Below are positions 25,479 to 33,920 of a stretch of DNA of 64,000 nt, one piece after another (position 1 is the first letter of the stretch; the number at the start of each line of letters is the position of its first letter). Position numbers and translations under genes: made by a program. The stretch lies in contig NZ_LMKQ01000001.1 in NCBI RefSeq assembly GCF_001421565.1, positions 1,735,651-1,799,650 of the forward strand, written 5' to 3'. The stretch comes from Agromyces sp. Leaf222. GTDB lineage: Bacteria; Actinomycetota; Actinomycetes; Actinomycetales; Microbacteriaceae. Below the pieces are notes generated by a model. The model was not told the origin of the DNA, searched no databases, and saw only the letters and a list, made by a program, of their open reading frames with translations.

Positions 25479-25498
25479 CGGATGCCCCGGGGCATCCG
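25479..25498 (+). repeat. Perfect 20-bp palindrome in the smpB leader
   Basis: CGGATGCCCCGGGGCATCCG is perfectly self-complementary and can form a hairpin in the transcript. It lies after a candidate -10 (TAGAGT, 25461-25466) and seven bases before the AAGGAG of smpB. It is built from the recurring GGATGCC/GGCATCC word. Confidence 0.75.
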
Positions 25499-25517
25499 TC
25501 GAATGAAGGAGCATGCC

Positions 25518-25994
25518 GTGCCCAGGGAACGCGGTCAGAAGGTGGTGGCGACCAACCGCAAGGCGCGCCACGACTACACGATCGAGGACACCTACGAGGC
25601 CGGCATCGTGCTCACGGGCACCGAGGTGAAGTCGCTGCGCGAGGGGCGGGCGTCGCTCGTCGACGGCTACGCGTTCATCGACGGCGGCGAGATATGGCTC
25701 GACGCGGTGCACATCCCCGAGTACACCGAGGGCACGTGGAACAACCACTCGCCGCGGCGCAAGCGAAAGCTCCTCCTGCACAAGCACGAGATCGTGAAGA
25801 TCAGCCACCGCACGTCGCAGGGCGGGTACACGCTGGTGCCCCTGCAGATCTACTTCGCCGACGGTCGCGCGAAGGTCGAGATCGCGGTCGCCAAGGGCAA
25901 GCGCGAGTACGACAAGCGGCAGGCCCTGCGCGAGAAGCAGGACAAGCGCGAGTCCGACCGCGCGATCTCGAGCCGCCGCAACCTCGGCGACTGA
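25518..25994 (+). CDS. smpB: SsrA-binding protein SmpB
   Basis: SmpB binds tmRNA and delivers it to stalled ribosomes for trans-translation. The 158-residue protein has the oligonucleotide-binding barrel beginning [84 protein letters not shown], and a basic C-terminal tail ([23 protein letters not shown]) that mimics the mRNA path. GTG 25518 follows AAGGAG by six bases and gives the family start; upstream in-frame codons are unlikely. Its RNA partner ssrA lies about 6 kb downstream in the window. Confidence 0.97.
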   Translation: MPRERGQKVVATNRKARHDYTIEDTYEAGIVLTGTEVKSLREGRASLVDGYAFIDGGEIWLDAVHIPEYTEGTWNNHSPRRKRKLLLHKHEIVKISHRTSQGGYTLVPLQIYFADGRAKVEIAVAKGKREYDKRQALREKQDKRESDRAISSRRNLGD

Positions 25995-26087
25995 CCGGTC
26001 GCGGTCATCCGCGCCGGTGCGAATCCTCTCGCGGGGCGCGGCACGTGTTCGCGGCAGCCTCCCAGTCGCCCGGTCGGCGCTGCGGGG

Positions 26088-26093
26088 TAGGCT
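26088..26093 (+). promoter_or_regulatory. Leaderless -10 box (TAGGCT) of the tyrosine phosphatase gene
   Basis: TAGGCT ends seven bases before the GTG at 26101, the same geometry as ilvD and others. Confidence 0.5.
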
Positions 26094-26100
26094 CGTCGCC

Positions 26101-26838
26101 GTGGAGATCCAGACGCGCATCCCGGTTGCCGGCACGTACAACTTCCGTGATGTCGGGGGGCTGCCCGCCTCGACCGGCACGGTCCGCGACGGCGTGCTCT
26201 TCCGTTCAGACGGCCTGTACCGCATCGGCGACGAGGGGCGCGAGCAGCTGCGCGAGCTCGGCGTGGGCATCATCATCGACCTGCGCGACGAGCAGGAGGC
26301 CGACCGCATGCCCGACGACATCGACGGGCTCGACGTCGAGGTGCTGCGCCTGCCCGTGTTCGAGGGGTCCGGCGCGTCGCAGGGTGCTGCGGGCATCTCG
26401 CTCGAGGCGCTCTACGACCGCATCGTCACTCAGCACGCACCCGTCGTCGTCGACGCGGTGCGCGAGATCGCGAGCGCCGGCGATCGGGCCGTTCTCGTGC
26501 ACTGCACGGCCGGAAAAGACCGCACCGGAGTCGTGATCGCGATCGCCCTGCTCGCGGTCGGCGTCGATCGTGAGGCCGTCATCGAGGACTACGCGCGCAC
26601 CGAGGGCAACCTCGCGGGTGAGTGGCTCGAAGAGATGATCGACCTCATCGGCCGCTACGGCGTGCCCGACAGCCCCGCATTGCGCACGCTCATGGGCGGC
26701 AGCCCGCGCGAGGCGATCGAGGGTGCCATCGAGACCGTCGAGCGCGCACACGGCTCCGCCCGCGAGTACCTGCTCACCTCGGGGCTCACGCTCGACGAGC
26801 TCGCGCGGCTCGAGCAGTTGCTCGTCGACCCCAGCTGA
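26101..26838 (+). CDS. Tyrosine-protein phosphatase, PTP-like (MptpB/SapM-type family)
   Basis: This 245-residue protein has the cysteine-phosphatase P-loop VHCTAGKDRTGV (Cys and Arg of CX5R around residue 138) and the N-terminal FRDVGGLPA motif typical of the tyrosine phosphatase family that includes mycobacterial PtpB. Members dephosphorylate phosphotyrosine or phosphoinositides. GTG 26101 is chosen from the TAGGCT box 13 bases upstream. The gene stands alone after smpB. A direct role in signalling or in phosphoinositide hydrolysis cannot be told from sequence. Confidence 0.9.
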   Translation: MEIQTRIPVAGTYNFRDVGGLPASTGTVRDGVLFRSDGLYRIGDEGREQLRELGVGIIIDLRDEQEADRMPDDIDGLDVEVLRLPVFEGSGASQGAAGISLEALYDRIVTQHAPVVVDAVREIASAGDRAVLVHCTAGKDRTGVVIAIALLAVGVDREAVIEDYARTEGNLAGEWLEEMIDLIGRYGVPDSPALRTLMGGSPREAIEGAIETVERAHGSAREYLLTSGLTLDELARLEQLLVDPS

Positions 26839-26870
26839 GAGCCGACCCTCGCCGGAGCCGACCCTCGCCG
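26839..26870. repeat. 16-base tandem duplication after the phosphatase gene
   Basis: Two perfect tandem copies of GAGCCGACCCTCGCCG start at the base after the stop codon. Non-coding; no function evident. Confidence 0.8.
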
Positions 26871-26961
26871 GAAGTGGACCCGGCTGGGAGCCCAATGCGC
26901 TGAGGCATCGACAGAGGTCAGCCGGCTTGGAGCGCGGGCAGCTCAGCCCCGCGCTCCGAGA

Positions 26962-27621
26962 TCAGGCCGGCTCCGCGGTGAATCGCGCATCGACGGATGC
27001 CTCGATCACGAGGTCCTGCGGAGCGAACTCGGTCGTCGCGCCGCCGCCCGTGTCGGCCATGGCGCGCATCATCATCGCCTTGGGCATCGGCGACGGACCG
27101 TCGCCGAGCAGGCCGTGGTCGGCGAGTTCGATGACCGACGGCGTGCCGAGCCCGAGCGCGGACGCGTAGACGCCGGCCTTCGCGACCGCGCCGGCGACCG
27201 CGGCCCGCTGCGCGGCCTCTCGGGTGCGCCGGTGCGTGGCATCGGAGAGGCGCCAGTCGATGCCGCCGATCGTGAGCTCGTCGGACTCGGCCGCCGTGCC
27301 GAGCCACTCGCCGAGCCGGTCGAGGTCGCGGAACACGACCTCGACGTCGGCACTGGCCTCGTGCAGGAGCGGCAGCTGCCGGCCTTCGGCGTTCCACGGG
27401 CGATGCGACCACACCCGCAGTTGCGGGGCCGACCAGGTCGCGAGGGCGCCGGATGCCTCGAGCTCGCGAATCGCGGCGAGCAACCGCTCGTGCGCGGCGC
27501 TCGTGCGCGCGACGACGTCGTCTCGAGCATCGCCCGAGCCGCCGACCGAGAGGGTGACGGCCGCGAGTTCGGGCGCGATGCGCTCCTCGGCGTGTCCGGT
27601 GACGGCGATGGTGGTGGGCAT
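26962..27621 (-). CDS. SIMPL domain-containing protein (DUF541)
   Basis: This 219-residue protein has the SIMPL/DUF541 pattern: TTIAVTGHAEERIAPELAAVTLSVGGSGDARDDVVARTSAAHERLLAAIREL, then NAEGRQLPLLHEASADVEVVFRDLDRLGEWLG, and DATHRRTREAAQRAAVAGAVAKAGVYASALG. Unlike most family members it has no signal peptide. ATG 27621 is preceded by GAGAGGGA. Family members are found in many envelopes, but the biochemical role is unclear. It is monocistronic, convergent with the phosphatase gene. Confidence 0.82.
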   Translation of the reverse strand: MPTTIAVTGHAEERIAPELAAVTLSVGGSGDARDDVVARTSAAHERLLAAIRELEASGALATWSAPQLRVWSHRPWNAEGRQLPLLHEASADVEVVFRDLDRLGEWLGTAAESDELTIGGIDWRLSDATHRRTREAAQRAAVAGAVAKAGVYASALGLGTPSVIELADHGLLGDGPSPMPKAMMMRAMADTGGGATTEFAPQDLVIEASVDARFTAEPA

Positions 27622-27769
27622 GTGGTCCCTCTCGTCTGCGGGCGCGCCCGGTGCGGGCGCCGAGATGCACCCGAACGAACGGGGCCGAGCCCAGCCTAGG
27701 CGGAGGGCCCGACCACGCCGAGGATCGCGCCGAGCAGCGCCGAACCGTCCGGCCGACCGACGCGCGGGC

Positions 27770-29059
27770 TCACACCGGGAGCCGCGCCGGCAGCGCTCCC
27801 GCCCGGTCGAAGAGCCGCTCGAACACGATGCCGCGGTCGAACTGCATCGCGTACGCCCGAGCGGCGGCCGCCCGCTCGCCGCGTTCGGCGGGGGAGAGGG
27901 CGAGCGCGGCGTCGATCGCGGTGGCGATGGCATCCGGATCCTCCACGGGCACGATCGTCGCGTGATCGCCGACCGCCTCGATGATGCCGCCCGTGTCGGT
28001 CGTGATGACCGCGCCGCCGCCCGCGAGCATCTGCTCGGCCAACGCGATGCCGAACGTCTCGACGAACTCGGGCCGCGGCTTGCTCGGCAGCACGTACGTC
28101 GCGCAGCCCGCCATCAGGTACGGCTTCTCGGCGTCGTCGACATCGTCGAGGAACACGATGCGATCGGCCAGTCGGGATGCCGCGGCGAACTCGCGCAGCG
28201 CCTGCTCCTCGGGTCCGCGACCCACGATGACGAGCTTCAGGCGCTCGCTCGCCGCTGTGCGCTCGAAGCCCATGATGAGGTCGTCGACGCCCTTCGCCTT
28301 CGTGATTCGCGACAGGAACAGCACGTAGCCGTCGCGTTCGAGGCCGCGCATCGCGAGGGTGGCCTCGATCACCGCCTGATCGAGGTCGAGGTAGGCCGAC
28401 GTGTCGATCGCCGGGTAGGAGATCTCGATGCGCTGGCGGCACTGGTCGGCGAACGCCGTGCCGTGCACCGCGTCGATCTCGGCGGCGGAGGACACGATGA
28501 GGTCGCGCGTGTATTCCGAGACCGCGACGCAGTGGTCTTGCGAGAGGTAGCTCGAGAGCACGTGGGCGGCGGCGCCGAAGCGGCCCTCCTCGACGCAGGA
28601 GCGCACGACGTTCGTGACATCCGATCCGACGGCCTCGGCGATGGTCGTGACGTTCACGGGCAGGCCCGTGTTCCAGGCCGCGCGCACCGCGTCGGCCACC
28701 GCGATGGTGTGCGGGCTGAGGTACAGCGAGAGGCAGACCGTGGGCACGCCATCGGTGAACAGCTCGATGAGTCGGCCCGTGATGCCCGCGAGGTATCGGC
28801 CGTCGGGCACCTTATAGTCGCCGACCGGGTCGGGGCGCTCGACGAAGATGCCGTCGCTGTACGGCAGCATCGTGTCGAGCGGCTTCAGCGGCAGCCCGGT
28901 GGCCTCGAGCCGGTCGATCGGCCAGGTGATGATGCGCACCTCGTCGAATCCGCGTTCGATCGCGGCCTCGGCCAGGTTGCGCCCCTCGACCGAGTGCCCG
29001 CAGATCACGGGGTCGGCGCGGTTGACGATGACGAGACGGTTGCGTGGAGTGCTGCCCAT
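27770..29059 (-). CDS. Glycosyltransferase family 4 protein
   Basis: This 429-residue GT-B glycosyltransferase has a C-terminal donor domain YVLFLSRITKAKGVDDLIMGFE, VIVGRGPEEQALREFA and EFVETFGIALAEQMLAGGGAVITTDTGGIIEAV, the E(X7)E motif of GT4. The N-terminal acceptor domain (NRADPVICGHSVEGRNLAEAAIERG ... EVRIITWPID) is unusual. It is followed upstream, after a 36-base gap, by a GH92 glycosidase in the same direction, so the two are likely co-transcribed. The sugar donor and acceptor are unknown; glycan or glycoside synthesis is the safe reading. Confidence 0.87.
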   Translation of the reverse strand: MGSTPRNRLVIVNRADPVICGHSVEGRNLAEAAIERGFDEVRIITWPIDRLEATGLPLKPLDTMLPYSDGIFVERPDPVGDYKVPDGRYLAGITGRLIELFTDGVPTVCLSLYLSPHTIAVADAVRAAWNTGLPVNVTTIAEAVGSDVTNVVRSCVEEGRFGAAAHVLSSYLSQDHCVAVSEYTRDLIVSSAAEIDAVHGTAFADQCRQRIEISYPAIDTSAYLDLDQAVIEATLAMRGLERDGYVLFLSRITKAKGVDDLIMGFERTAASERLKLVIVGRGPEEQALREFAAASRLADRIVFLDDVDDAEKPYLMAGCATYVLPSKPRPEFVETFGIALAEQMLAGGGAVITTDTGGIIEAVGDHATIVPVEDPDAIATAIDAALALSPAERGERAAAARAYAMQFDRGIVFERLFDRAGALPARLPV

Positions 29060-29095
29060 GATGTGGTTCCTTTCAGCGCTGACGTGGTGCCCGGG

Positions 29096-31303
29096 TCATC
29101 CGCTCGGGGTCGAAGGTGGACGGGCGTTGGCGCCCCATGCACCGGGCTCGGGCCCGAGCTCGATGAGTAATCGGCCGCCGCGGTGCACCTCGTCACCGCG
29201 GAGCCACGTGCGTTCGAGCGGATCGCCGTTCAGGGTGACGGACTGCACGTACTGGGCCGGCCCGTCGTGGTGGGGCTCGACGAACCCCTTCGTCTCGATC
29301 GCGAGGTCGCCGCCGCTCATCGCGATGCGGCTCTCGGCGTGGGCCGGGGCATTCACGAGGAACAGGTTCTGACCGGCGACGGGGAAGAGCCCGAGCGACG
29401 CCCACACGTACCAGGAGCTGAGCCCACCGGAGTCGTCGTTGCCCGGCAGTCCGCCGCGGCCGGTGCCGAACTGCTGCTGCACGGCGGCGTGCACGACCTC
29501 CGCGGTGCGATCGGGGCGTCCGGCGTAGTGGTAGGCCCATGGGGCGTCCATGTCTGGCTCGTTGTTCATGCCCTCGAACCGTCCGAGCGCGTAGCCGGCC
29601 GTCATCTCCTCGAGGCCCGGCTGCAGCCCGGGCTGGCGCACCGGCTCCGCACCGTAGCCGAAGAACGCGTCGAGCATGGCGACGAAGCGGTCGTCGCCGC
29701 CGGCGAGGTCGATGCGACCCCGCATGTCGTGCAGCAGGCGGAACGAGTAGTTGTGGCGGCTGCCCTCGTAGAACGTCGAGTCCACGAGCAGGCCGGTCTC
29801 GGGGTCGAAGGCGTTGCGCCACCGCGAGGAGAGCCCTCGGAACTGCTCGACGAGGGCGCGATCGCCCACCCGCTCGGCGACCTTCGCGGTGCACCAGTAG
29901 CCGAACGCGAGATCGAGCGTGTGGCTGATCGGATGCGCGTGACCGCGCAGCAGGAAGTCCTCGCCGTAGGTGCGCCTGAGGTCGGTGTGCATGTGCACGA
30001 GCGCCCAGTCCCAGTCGACTCCGGGCAGCTCGAGCTGGCACAGGTCGGCGAGGAATGTCTGCGCGAGCGCGCTGCCCTGGCGTGAGAACCGGTCGCTCCC
30101 GCGCGCCATCCGGTACCCGATCGGGAAGTTGCCCTCCTCCTCGCAGATCGTCAGGAGCGCGGTGCCGAGCTCGACCGCCCGCTCGGGCATGAGCGCCGTG
30201 ATGAGCGGCAACTGCGTGCGGTAGATGTCCCACATCGTGGAGAGGTCGAACACGAACGGGCCCTCGGTGGGCCAGAACGGACTCTCCTCGGGTGCGAGGC
30301 ACGGCTTGATGAGCGAGTGGTACAGCGCCGTCGTGAACACAGTGTCGCGTTCGGCGCTCGCGGCGTCGACCGCGATCGTCTTCAGCTGGCGCCGCCACGT
30401 CTTGCGCGTGCGCTCGCGACGCGACGCGAACCGGGAATGGCCGCCATCGCCGCAGTCGGCGCGCAGGTTCGCCTTCGCCTGCTCGACGCCGCGCAGCGAG
30501 AACCCGATGCGCACCTCGACCGACTGGCCCGGCTCGCTCGGCCCCGCCCACATGAGCCCGAACGGGCGCAGCGTCGTCGGCCTGATGTGGTCGAACGCGA
30601 GCCGCGTGCCGCCCGGCATCAGGCGACGGTCGTACCAGAGCATCTGCCGCCACGAACTCGCGTCGCACTCGATGTACACGGCGAGCGGCGTGCCCTCGAC
30701 GACGATCTCGCCCTGCGCGATGCCGGGGCCGATCGACTCGAGCTTCGCCCGCAGCGGGATCGTCTCGCCGTAGGGGATGCCGAGGCCGCCGAGCGAGAAG
30801 TCGATCACGACGCGCGCGTTGCGGTGCCGCGGGAACGTGTACCGGTGCACGGCGCTCTTCGGCCCCACCGTGAGCTCGGCTCGGATGCCGTTCTCGAGGG
30901 TCGCGCCGTAGTACCCGGGTTCGGCCGTCTCGTCGACGATCTCCCACTGGCGTCCGAGTTCGTCGAGCGGTTCGATCATCGGCGTCACCCGGAAGTAGTT
31001 GTAGTACTTGCGGATCGCGCCGGTTCCCGACTGCTGGAAATGCGTGAATCCGGATGCCACGGCTCGCTCGTGGATCGGCACGGGCAGCCCTTCGGTGCCG
31101 AGGTCGTACCGGCCGTACCCCGTGGGGTACGCGCCGGAGTACGCGCACGCCGAGACCATCCCGAGCGGATACGTCGCCCCCGGATGCGTGTTGCCGACCT
31201 GCGGCTTCGGCCACCACCACGTGGCGGCGAGCCCCGATCGCGGCGGCAGGTCGGTGGCCTCGGTGCCGATGAACGGGTCGACGCGACCGATCATGCCGGG
31301 CAT
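29096..31303 (-). CDS. Glycoside hydrolase family 92 protein
   Basis: This ~735-residue protein of the GH92 family (exo-acting alpha-1,2-mannosidases and related) shows VDPFIGTEATD and GNTHPGATYPLGMVSACAYSGAYPTGY at the N-terminus and the hallmark GLPGNDDSGGLSSWYVWASLGLFPVAGQNLFLVNAP near the C-terminus. There is no signal peptide, so it is likely cytoplasmic, unlike many Bacteroidetes members. ATG 31303 and ATG 31294 are both possible starts. Paired with a GT4 gene, it may act on intracellular glycans or on imported oligosaccharides. Confident of family, not of linkage. Confidence 0.9.
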   Translation of the reverse strand: MPGMIGRVDPFIGTEATDLPPRSGLAATWWWPKPQVGNTHPGATYPLGMVSACAYSGAYPTGYGRYDLGTEGLPVPIHERAVASGFTHFQQSGTGAIRKYYNYFRVTPMIEPLDELGRQWEIVDETAEPGYYGATLENGIRAELTVGPKSAVHRYTFPRHRNARVVIDFSLGGLGIPYGETIPLRAKLESIGPGIAQGEIVVEGTPLAVYIECDASSWRQMLWYDRRLMPGGTRLAFDHIRPTTLRPFGLMWAGPSEPGQSVEVRIGFSLRGVEQAKANLRADCGDGGHSRFASRRERTRKTWRRQLKTIAVDAASAERDTVFTTALYHSLIKPCLAPEESPFWPTEGPFVFDLSTMWDIYRTQLPLITALMPERAVELGTALLTICEEEGNFPIGYRMARGSDRFSRQGSALAQTFLADLCQLELPGVDWDWALVHMHTDLRRTYGEDFLLRGHAHPISHTLDLAFGYWCTAKVAERVGDRALVEQFRGLSSRWRNAFDPETGLLVDSTFYEGSRHNYSFRLLHDMRGRIDLAGGDDRFVAMLDAFFGYGAEPVRQPGLQPGLEEMTAGYALGRFEGMNNEPDMDAPWAYHYAGRPDRTAEVVHAAVQQQFGTGRGGLPGNDDSGGLSSWYVWASLGLFPVAGQNLFLVNAPAHAESRIAMSGGDLAIETKGFVEPHHDGPAQYVQSVTLNGDPLERTWLRGDEVHRGGRLLIELGPEPGAWGANARPPSTPSG

Positions 31304-31504
31304 CCTCGCCCCGCCTCCATCGCCTGCGGCGCCCGGAGCGCCTCGGTCGCGAACTTCGTGGCCATGTGGGGACGTTACGTGCTCGGCGCCCGCCGTAGGT
31401 TACGGCCCGATGAACGATGCCGGGCGACCCCGCGTCGGCCGTTCTCCGCGACATCCGTTCGCCGCGGCATCCGTTCGTTCCGTGCGGGCCGGTGTGTTCG
31501 GGAA

Positions 31505-31532
31505 TGACACGGCGCGCTGGCTGTTGTAGTCT
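31505..31532 (+). promoter_or_regulatory. Promoter candidate for the tmRNA gene
   Basis: A -35-like TGACAC (31505-31510) and a -10-like TAGTCT (31527-31532) are separated by 16 bp, about 95 bp before the mature tmRNA 5' end. A small GACC/GGTC hairpin with a TTCG loop lies in the leader. Confidence 0.5.
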
Positions 31533-31626
31533 GTAAGGCCGCCTGACCTTCGGGTCGAGCGGGTTTGGAAACTCCACAGCGTGTGACAACGGCTCGCCGA
31601 ACCGGTTCGACCGGTCGGTGCGACAT

Positions 31627-31996
31627 GGGGATGATCGGTTTCGACATCGTCTGTGTACCCACGAGAAGCGGGCCGAGGATCCAGGGTTATCTCGTAAACG
31701 ATCTCTGGAAAACAATAACTGCCAATAAGACGCAGTCTGACTTCGCCCTCGCTGCTTAAGCGAGTCCGATAGTCCGTCAGCCCGGGTTCGTTTCCGCCCC
31801 GGTCGCTGGCGTCATCTAGGAAACTTGCTGCACGTCGTCGCCTGAGCGCCGTGCGGGACTTTACTCAGGCTGGGCCTGTCGACTTAGGTGCCTGTGGCAA
31901 AGGTCGGGGCCGAGCAGAACGCTTGCACAGGATGCGCCCGGAGAAGGCGTGGAAACTCAGCGATGGACGGGGGTTCAATTCCCCCCATCTCCACCA
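31627..31996 (+). ncRNA. ssrA: Transfer-messenger RNA (tmRNA)
   Basis: This is the 370-nt tmRNA that rescues stalled ribosomes with SmpB. The tRNA-like ends pair GGGGATG (31627-31633) with CATCTCC (31986-31992), followed by A and an encoded CCA. The 3' T-arm reads GGGGGTTCAATTCCCCC, and the 5' part has the conserved GGTTTCGACA. The resume frame gives the tag ANKTQSDFALAA (after the tRNA-borne Ala) ending in LAA and TAA at about 31713-31759, and the rest is pseudoknot sequence. It is convergent with nothing and ends at a strong hairpin. Confident. Confidence 0.97.
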
Positions 31997-32025
31997 TCGG
32001 CCGTTGTCGCACGTTGCGGATCTTC

Positions 32026-32059
32026 GACGAGAGGCCGCCCTTCGGGGCGGCCTCTCGTC
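32026..32059 (+). terminator. UUCG-tetraloop terminator of ssrA
   Basis: A perfect 15-bp stem (arms 32026-32040 and 32045-32059) closes a TTCG tetraloop, 29 bases after the tmRNA CCA. No long T-run follows. Confidence 0.85.
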
Positions 32060-32140
32060 GTCTCCGGCATCGATCGGCGACGTCGCACCCCCTTGACAGG
32101 GAGTGCCCGTTCACGGAATCGTGAGGATCGCTCTCGAAGA

Positions 32141-32154
32141 TGAGAGCGCTCTCA
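32141..32154 (+). promoter_or_regulatory. CebR/CelR-like operator (TGAGAGCGCTCTCA) before the cellulase gene
   Basis: A perfect 14-bp palindrome that differs at one symmetric base pair from the TGGGAGCGCTCCCA box of the CebR/CelR cellobiose repressors of Streptomyces and Thermobifida. It lies about 70 bp before the GH6 start codon. GTGAG and CTCAC flank it in a wider inverted repeat. Confidence 0.75.
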
Positions 32155-32224
32155 CGACGTGAGGTGCCGATGTTCCCTGCCGCCTCGGCGGGCAGTGGTC
32201 GATGAAGATCAATGGAGCGTGACG

Positions 32225-33835
32225 ATGACATCCGAAGCCCGACACCCATGGCGACCGTGGGCTGCGGTCGCCGCCGCCGGCCTCGTGGCCGCGACCCTCA
32301 CCGCGGTGGCCGCACCGGCCGCCGCAGACGAGCCCGACGACCTCGCAGGAGCGACCCTCTACGTCGACCCCTTCAGCACGACCCTCGAAGCCGCGCAGCA
32401 GCTCGGCGGCCAGGCCCGCGCCGACGCGCAGCTGCTCGGCAGCATCCCCTCCGGGTCGTGGATCACCGAAGGCACGCCCGCCGAGGCGAAGGCCGCGGTC
32501 GACGCGGTCGTCGACCGTGCGACGGCGCGCGGCCAGATGCCCGTGATCGTGGCCTACAACCTGCCGTTCCGGGACTGCGCGCAGTACTCCGCCGGCGGTG
32601 CCGCCGACACGGCGTCCTACCTCGCCTGGATCGACGGGGTCGCCGCAGGTATCGGCGGACGGCCCGCGACCGTGATCCTCGAGCCCGACGGCGTCGGCAT
32701 CATCCCGCACTACACGACCCTCGACGGTGGGCAGGAATGGTGCCAGCCGGCCGAGCTCGACCCGTCCACGGCGGCCTCGGATCGGTACCTGCAGCTCAAC
32801 GGCGCCGTCGATCGCCTGAAGGGCGGCGCCGCGACATCCGTCTACCTCGACGGAACCGGCGCCAGCTGGCTGAACGTCGGCGAGATCTCGGACCGTCTGA
32901 TCAAGGCGGGCGTCGCGCGCGCCGACGGCTTCTTCCTGAATGCCTCGAACTACCAGTTCACGGCGAACTCGACCGCGTTCGGCACCTGGGTCTCGTCGTG
33001 CATCGCGTACGCGACCGAGGTGAACACGGCACCCGCCGCATTCGGCGAATGCGGCAACCAGTACTGGAACGGCGGGCCGGACAACCGCTGGCAGGGCACG
33101 GCGATGACCCAGTACGCCGAATGGAGCGCCGACGCGGCCGATCCGGCGGCGAACACGAGCGGCGTCGACTCGCGCTACCGGCTGATCCTGGGGGATGTCG
33201 CGCCGACGACGCATTTCGTGATCGACACGAGCCGCAACGGCCTCGGGCCGTGGCAGTACCCGGCCGACACGTACCCGACGCACGAGGACTGGTGCAATCC
33301 GCCGGCCCGCGGCCTCGGCGTGCAGCCGAGCACCGCGACCGGAGTGCCGCTCGTCGACGCGTACCTCTGGATCAAGGTGCCCGGCGAGTCCGACGGCAAG
33401 TGCTACCGCGGAACCGCCGGGCCGCTCGACCCCGCGCGGGGCATCGAGGATCCGGCCGCCGGACAGTGGTTCACGCAGCAGGCGCGCGAGCTCGTCGCGC
33501 TCGCCACGCCCGCCATCGCGCCGCTCGGGTGCGACGTCGCGGTGACGGGCACGAAGGTCGGTCGCGGGTTCGCGGCGGTGCTCGTGCTCGAGAATCGCGG
33601 CACCACGGCGATCGACCCCTGGCGTCTCGCCTGGACCTTCGACGGCGCGCAACGCGTCACGGGAGTGCTGGGCGGGTCGTTCGTGCAGCACGGCGCCGAC
33701 GTGACGGTCGACGCGCCCAAGCGGCTCGCGAAGCTCGCGCCGGGCAAGAAGACGCTGCTCGTCGTCACCGGCGTCGGAGCCGCGACCGAGCCGTGGCAGT
33801 TCTCGCTGAACGGACGGGCGTGCACGTCGAGGTGA
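32225..33835 (+). CDS. Secreted GH6 cellulase (endoglucanase/cellobiohydrolase) with CBM2-like domain
   Basis: This 536-residue exported protein has a signal peptide (R-P-W then AAVAAAGLVAATLTAVAA, cleaved near APAAA-DEP), a GH6 catalytic domain (~residues 38-425) and a C-terminal cellulose-binding CBM2-like domain (~437-536, bounded by two cysteines with conserved Trp). The GH6 signatures VIVAYNLPFRDCAQYSAGG and VILEPDGVGII carry the catalytic acid Asp region. The inverting GH6 family cleaves beta-1,4 glucan, giving cellobiose. ATG 32225 has GGAG upstream. A CebR-like operator upstream suggests induction by cello-oligosaccharides. Endo versus exo action is not determined. Confidence 0.9.
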   Translation: MTSEARHPWRPWAAVAAAGLVAATLTAVAAPAAADEPDDLAGATLYVDPFSTTLEAAQQLGGQARADAQLLGSIPSGSWITEGTPAEAKAAVDAVVDRATARGQMPVIVAYNLPFRDCAQYSAGGAADTASYLAWIDGVAAGIGGRPATVILEPDGVGIIPHYTTLDGGQEWCQPAELDPSTAASDRYLQLNGAVDRLKGGAATSVYLDGTGASWLNVGEISDRLIKAGVARADGFFLNASNYQFTANSTAFGTWVSSCIAYATEVNTAPAAFGECGNQYWNGGPDNRWQGTAMTQYAEWSADAADPAANTSGVDSRYRLILGDVAPTTHFVIDTSRNGLGPWQYPADTYPTHEDWCNPPARGLGVQPSTATGVPLVDAYLWIKVPGESDGKCYRGTAGPLDPARGIEDPAAGQWFTQQARELVALATPAIAPLGCDVAVTGTKVGRGFAAVLVLENRGTTAIDPWRLAWTFDGAQRVTGVLGGSFVQHGADVTVDAPKRLAKLAPGKKTLLVVTGVGAATEPWQFSLNGRACTSR

Positions 33836-33849
33836 CGCACTGAACGCGA

Positions 33850-33882
33850 CGAGGCGGGCTCGCGGAGTCGACGCCCGCCTCG
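33850..33882 (+). terminator. Stem-loop between the GH6 and LysR genes
   Basis: The arms CGAGGCGGGC (33850-33859) and GCCCGCCTCG (33873-33882) pair perfectly over 10 bp. The position between two convergent stops suggests a shared bidirectional terminator. Confidence 0.55.
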
Positions 33883-33920
33883 CCGCGGACCCGGACCCGA
33901 AGCCATGCCGGGGCGCCGGG

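Noticed and set aside
31291..31365. A 24-codon upstream frame whose stop overlaps the GH92 start (ATGA)
   Set aside because: No RBS, no conservation evidence and an alternative GH92 start lies just above. It may be chance.
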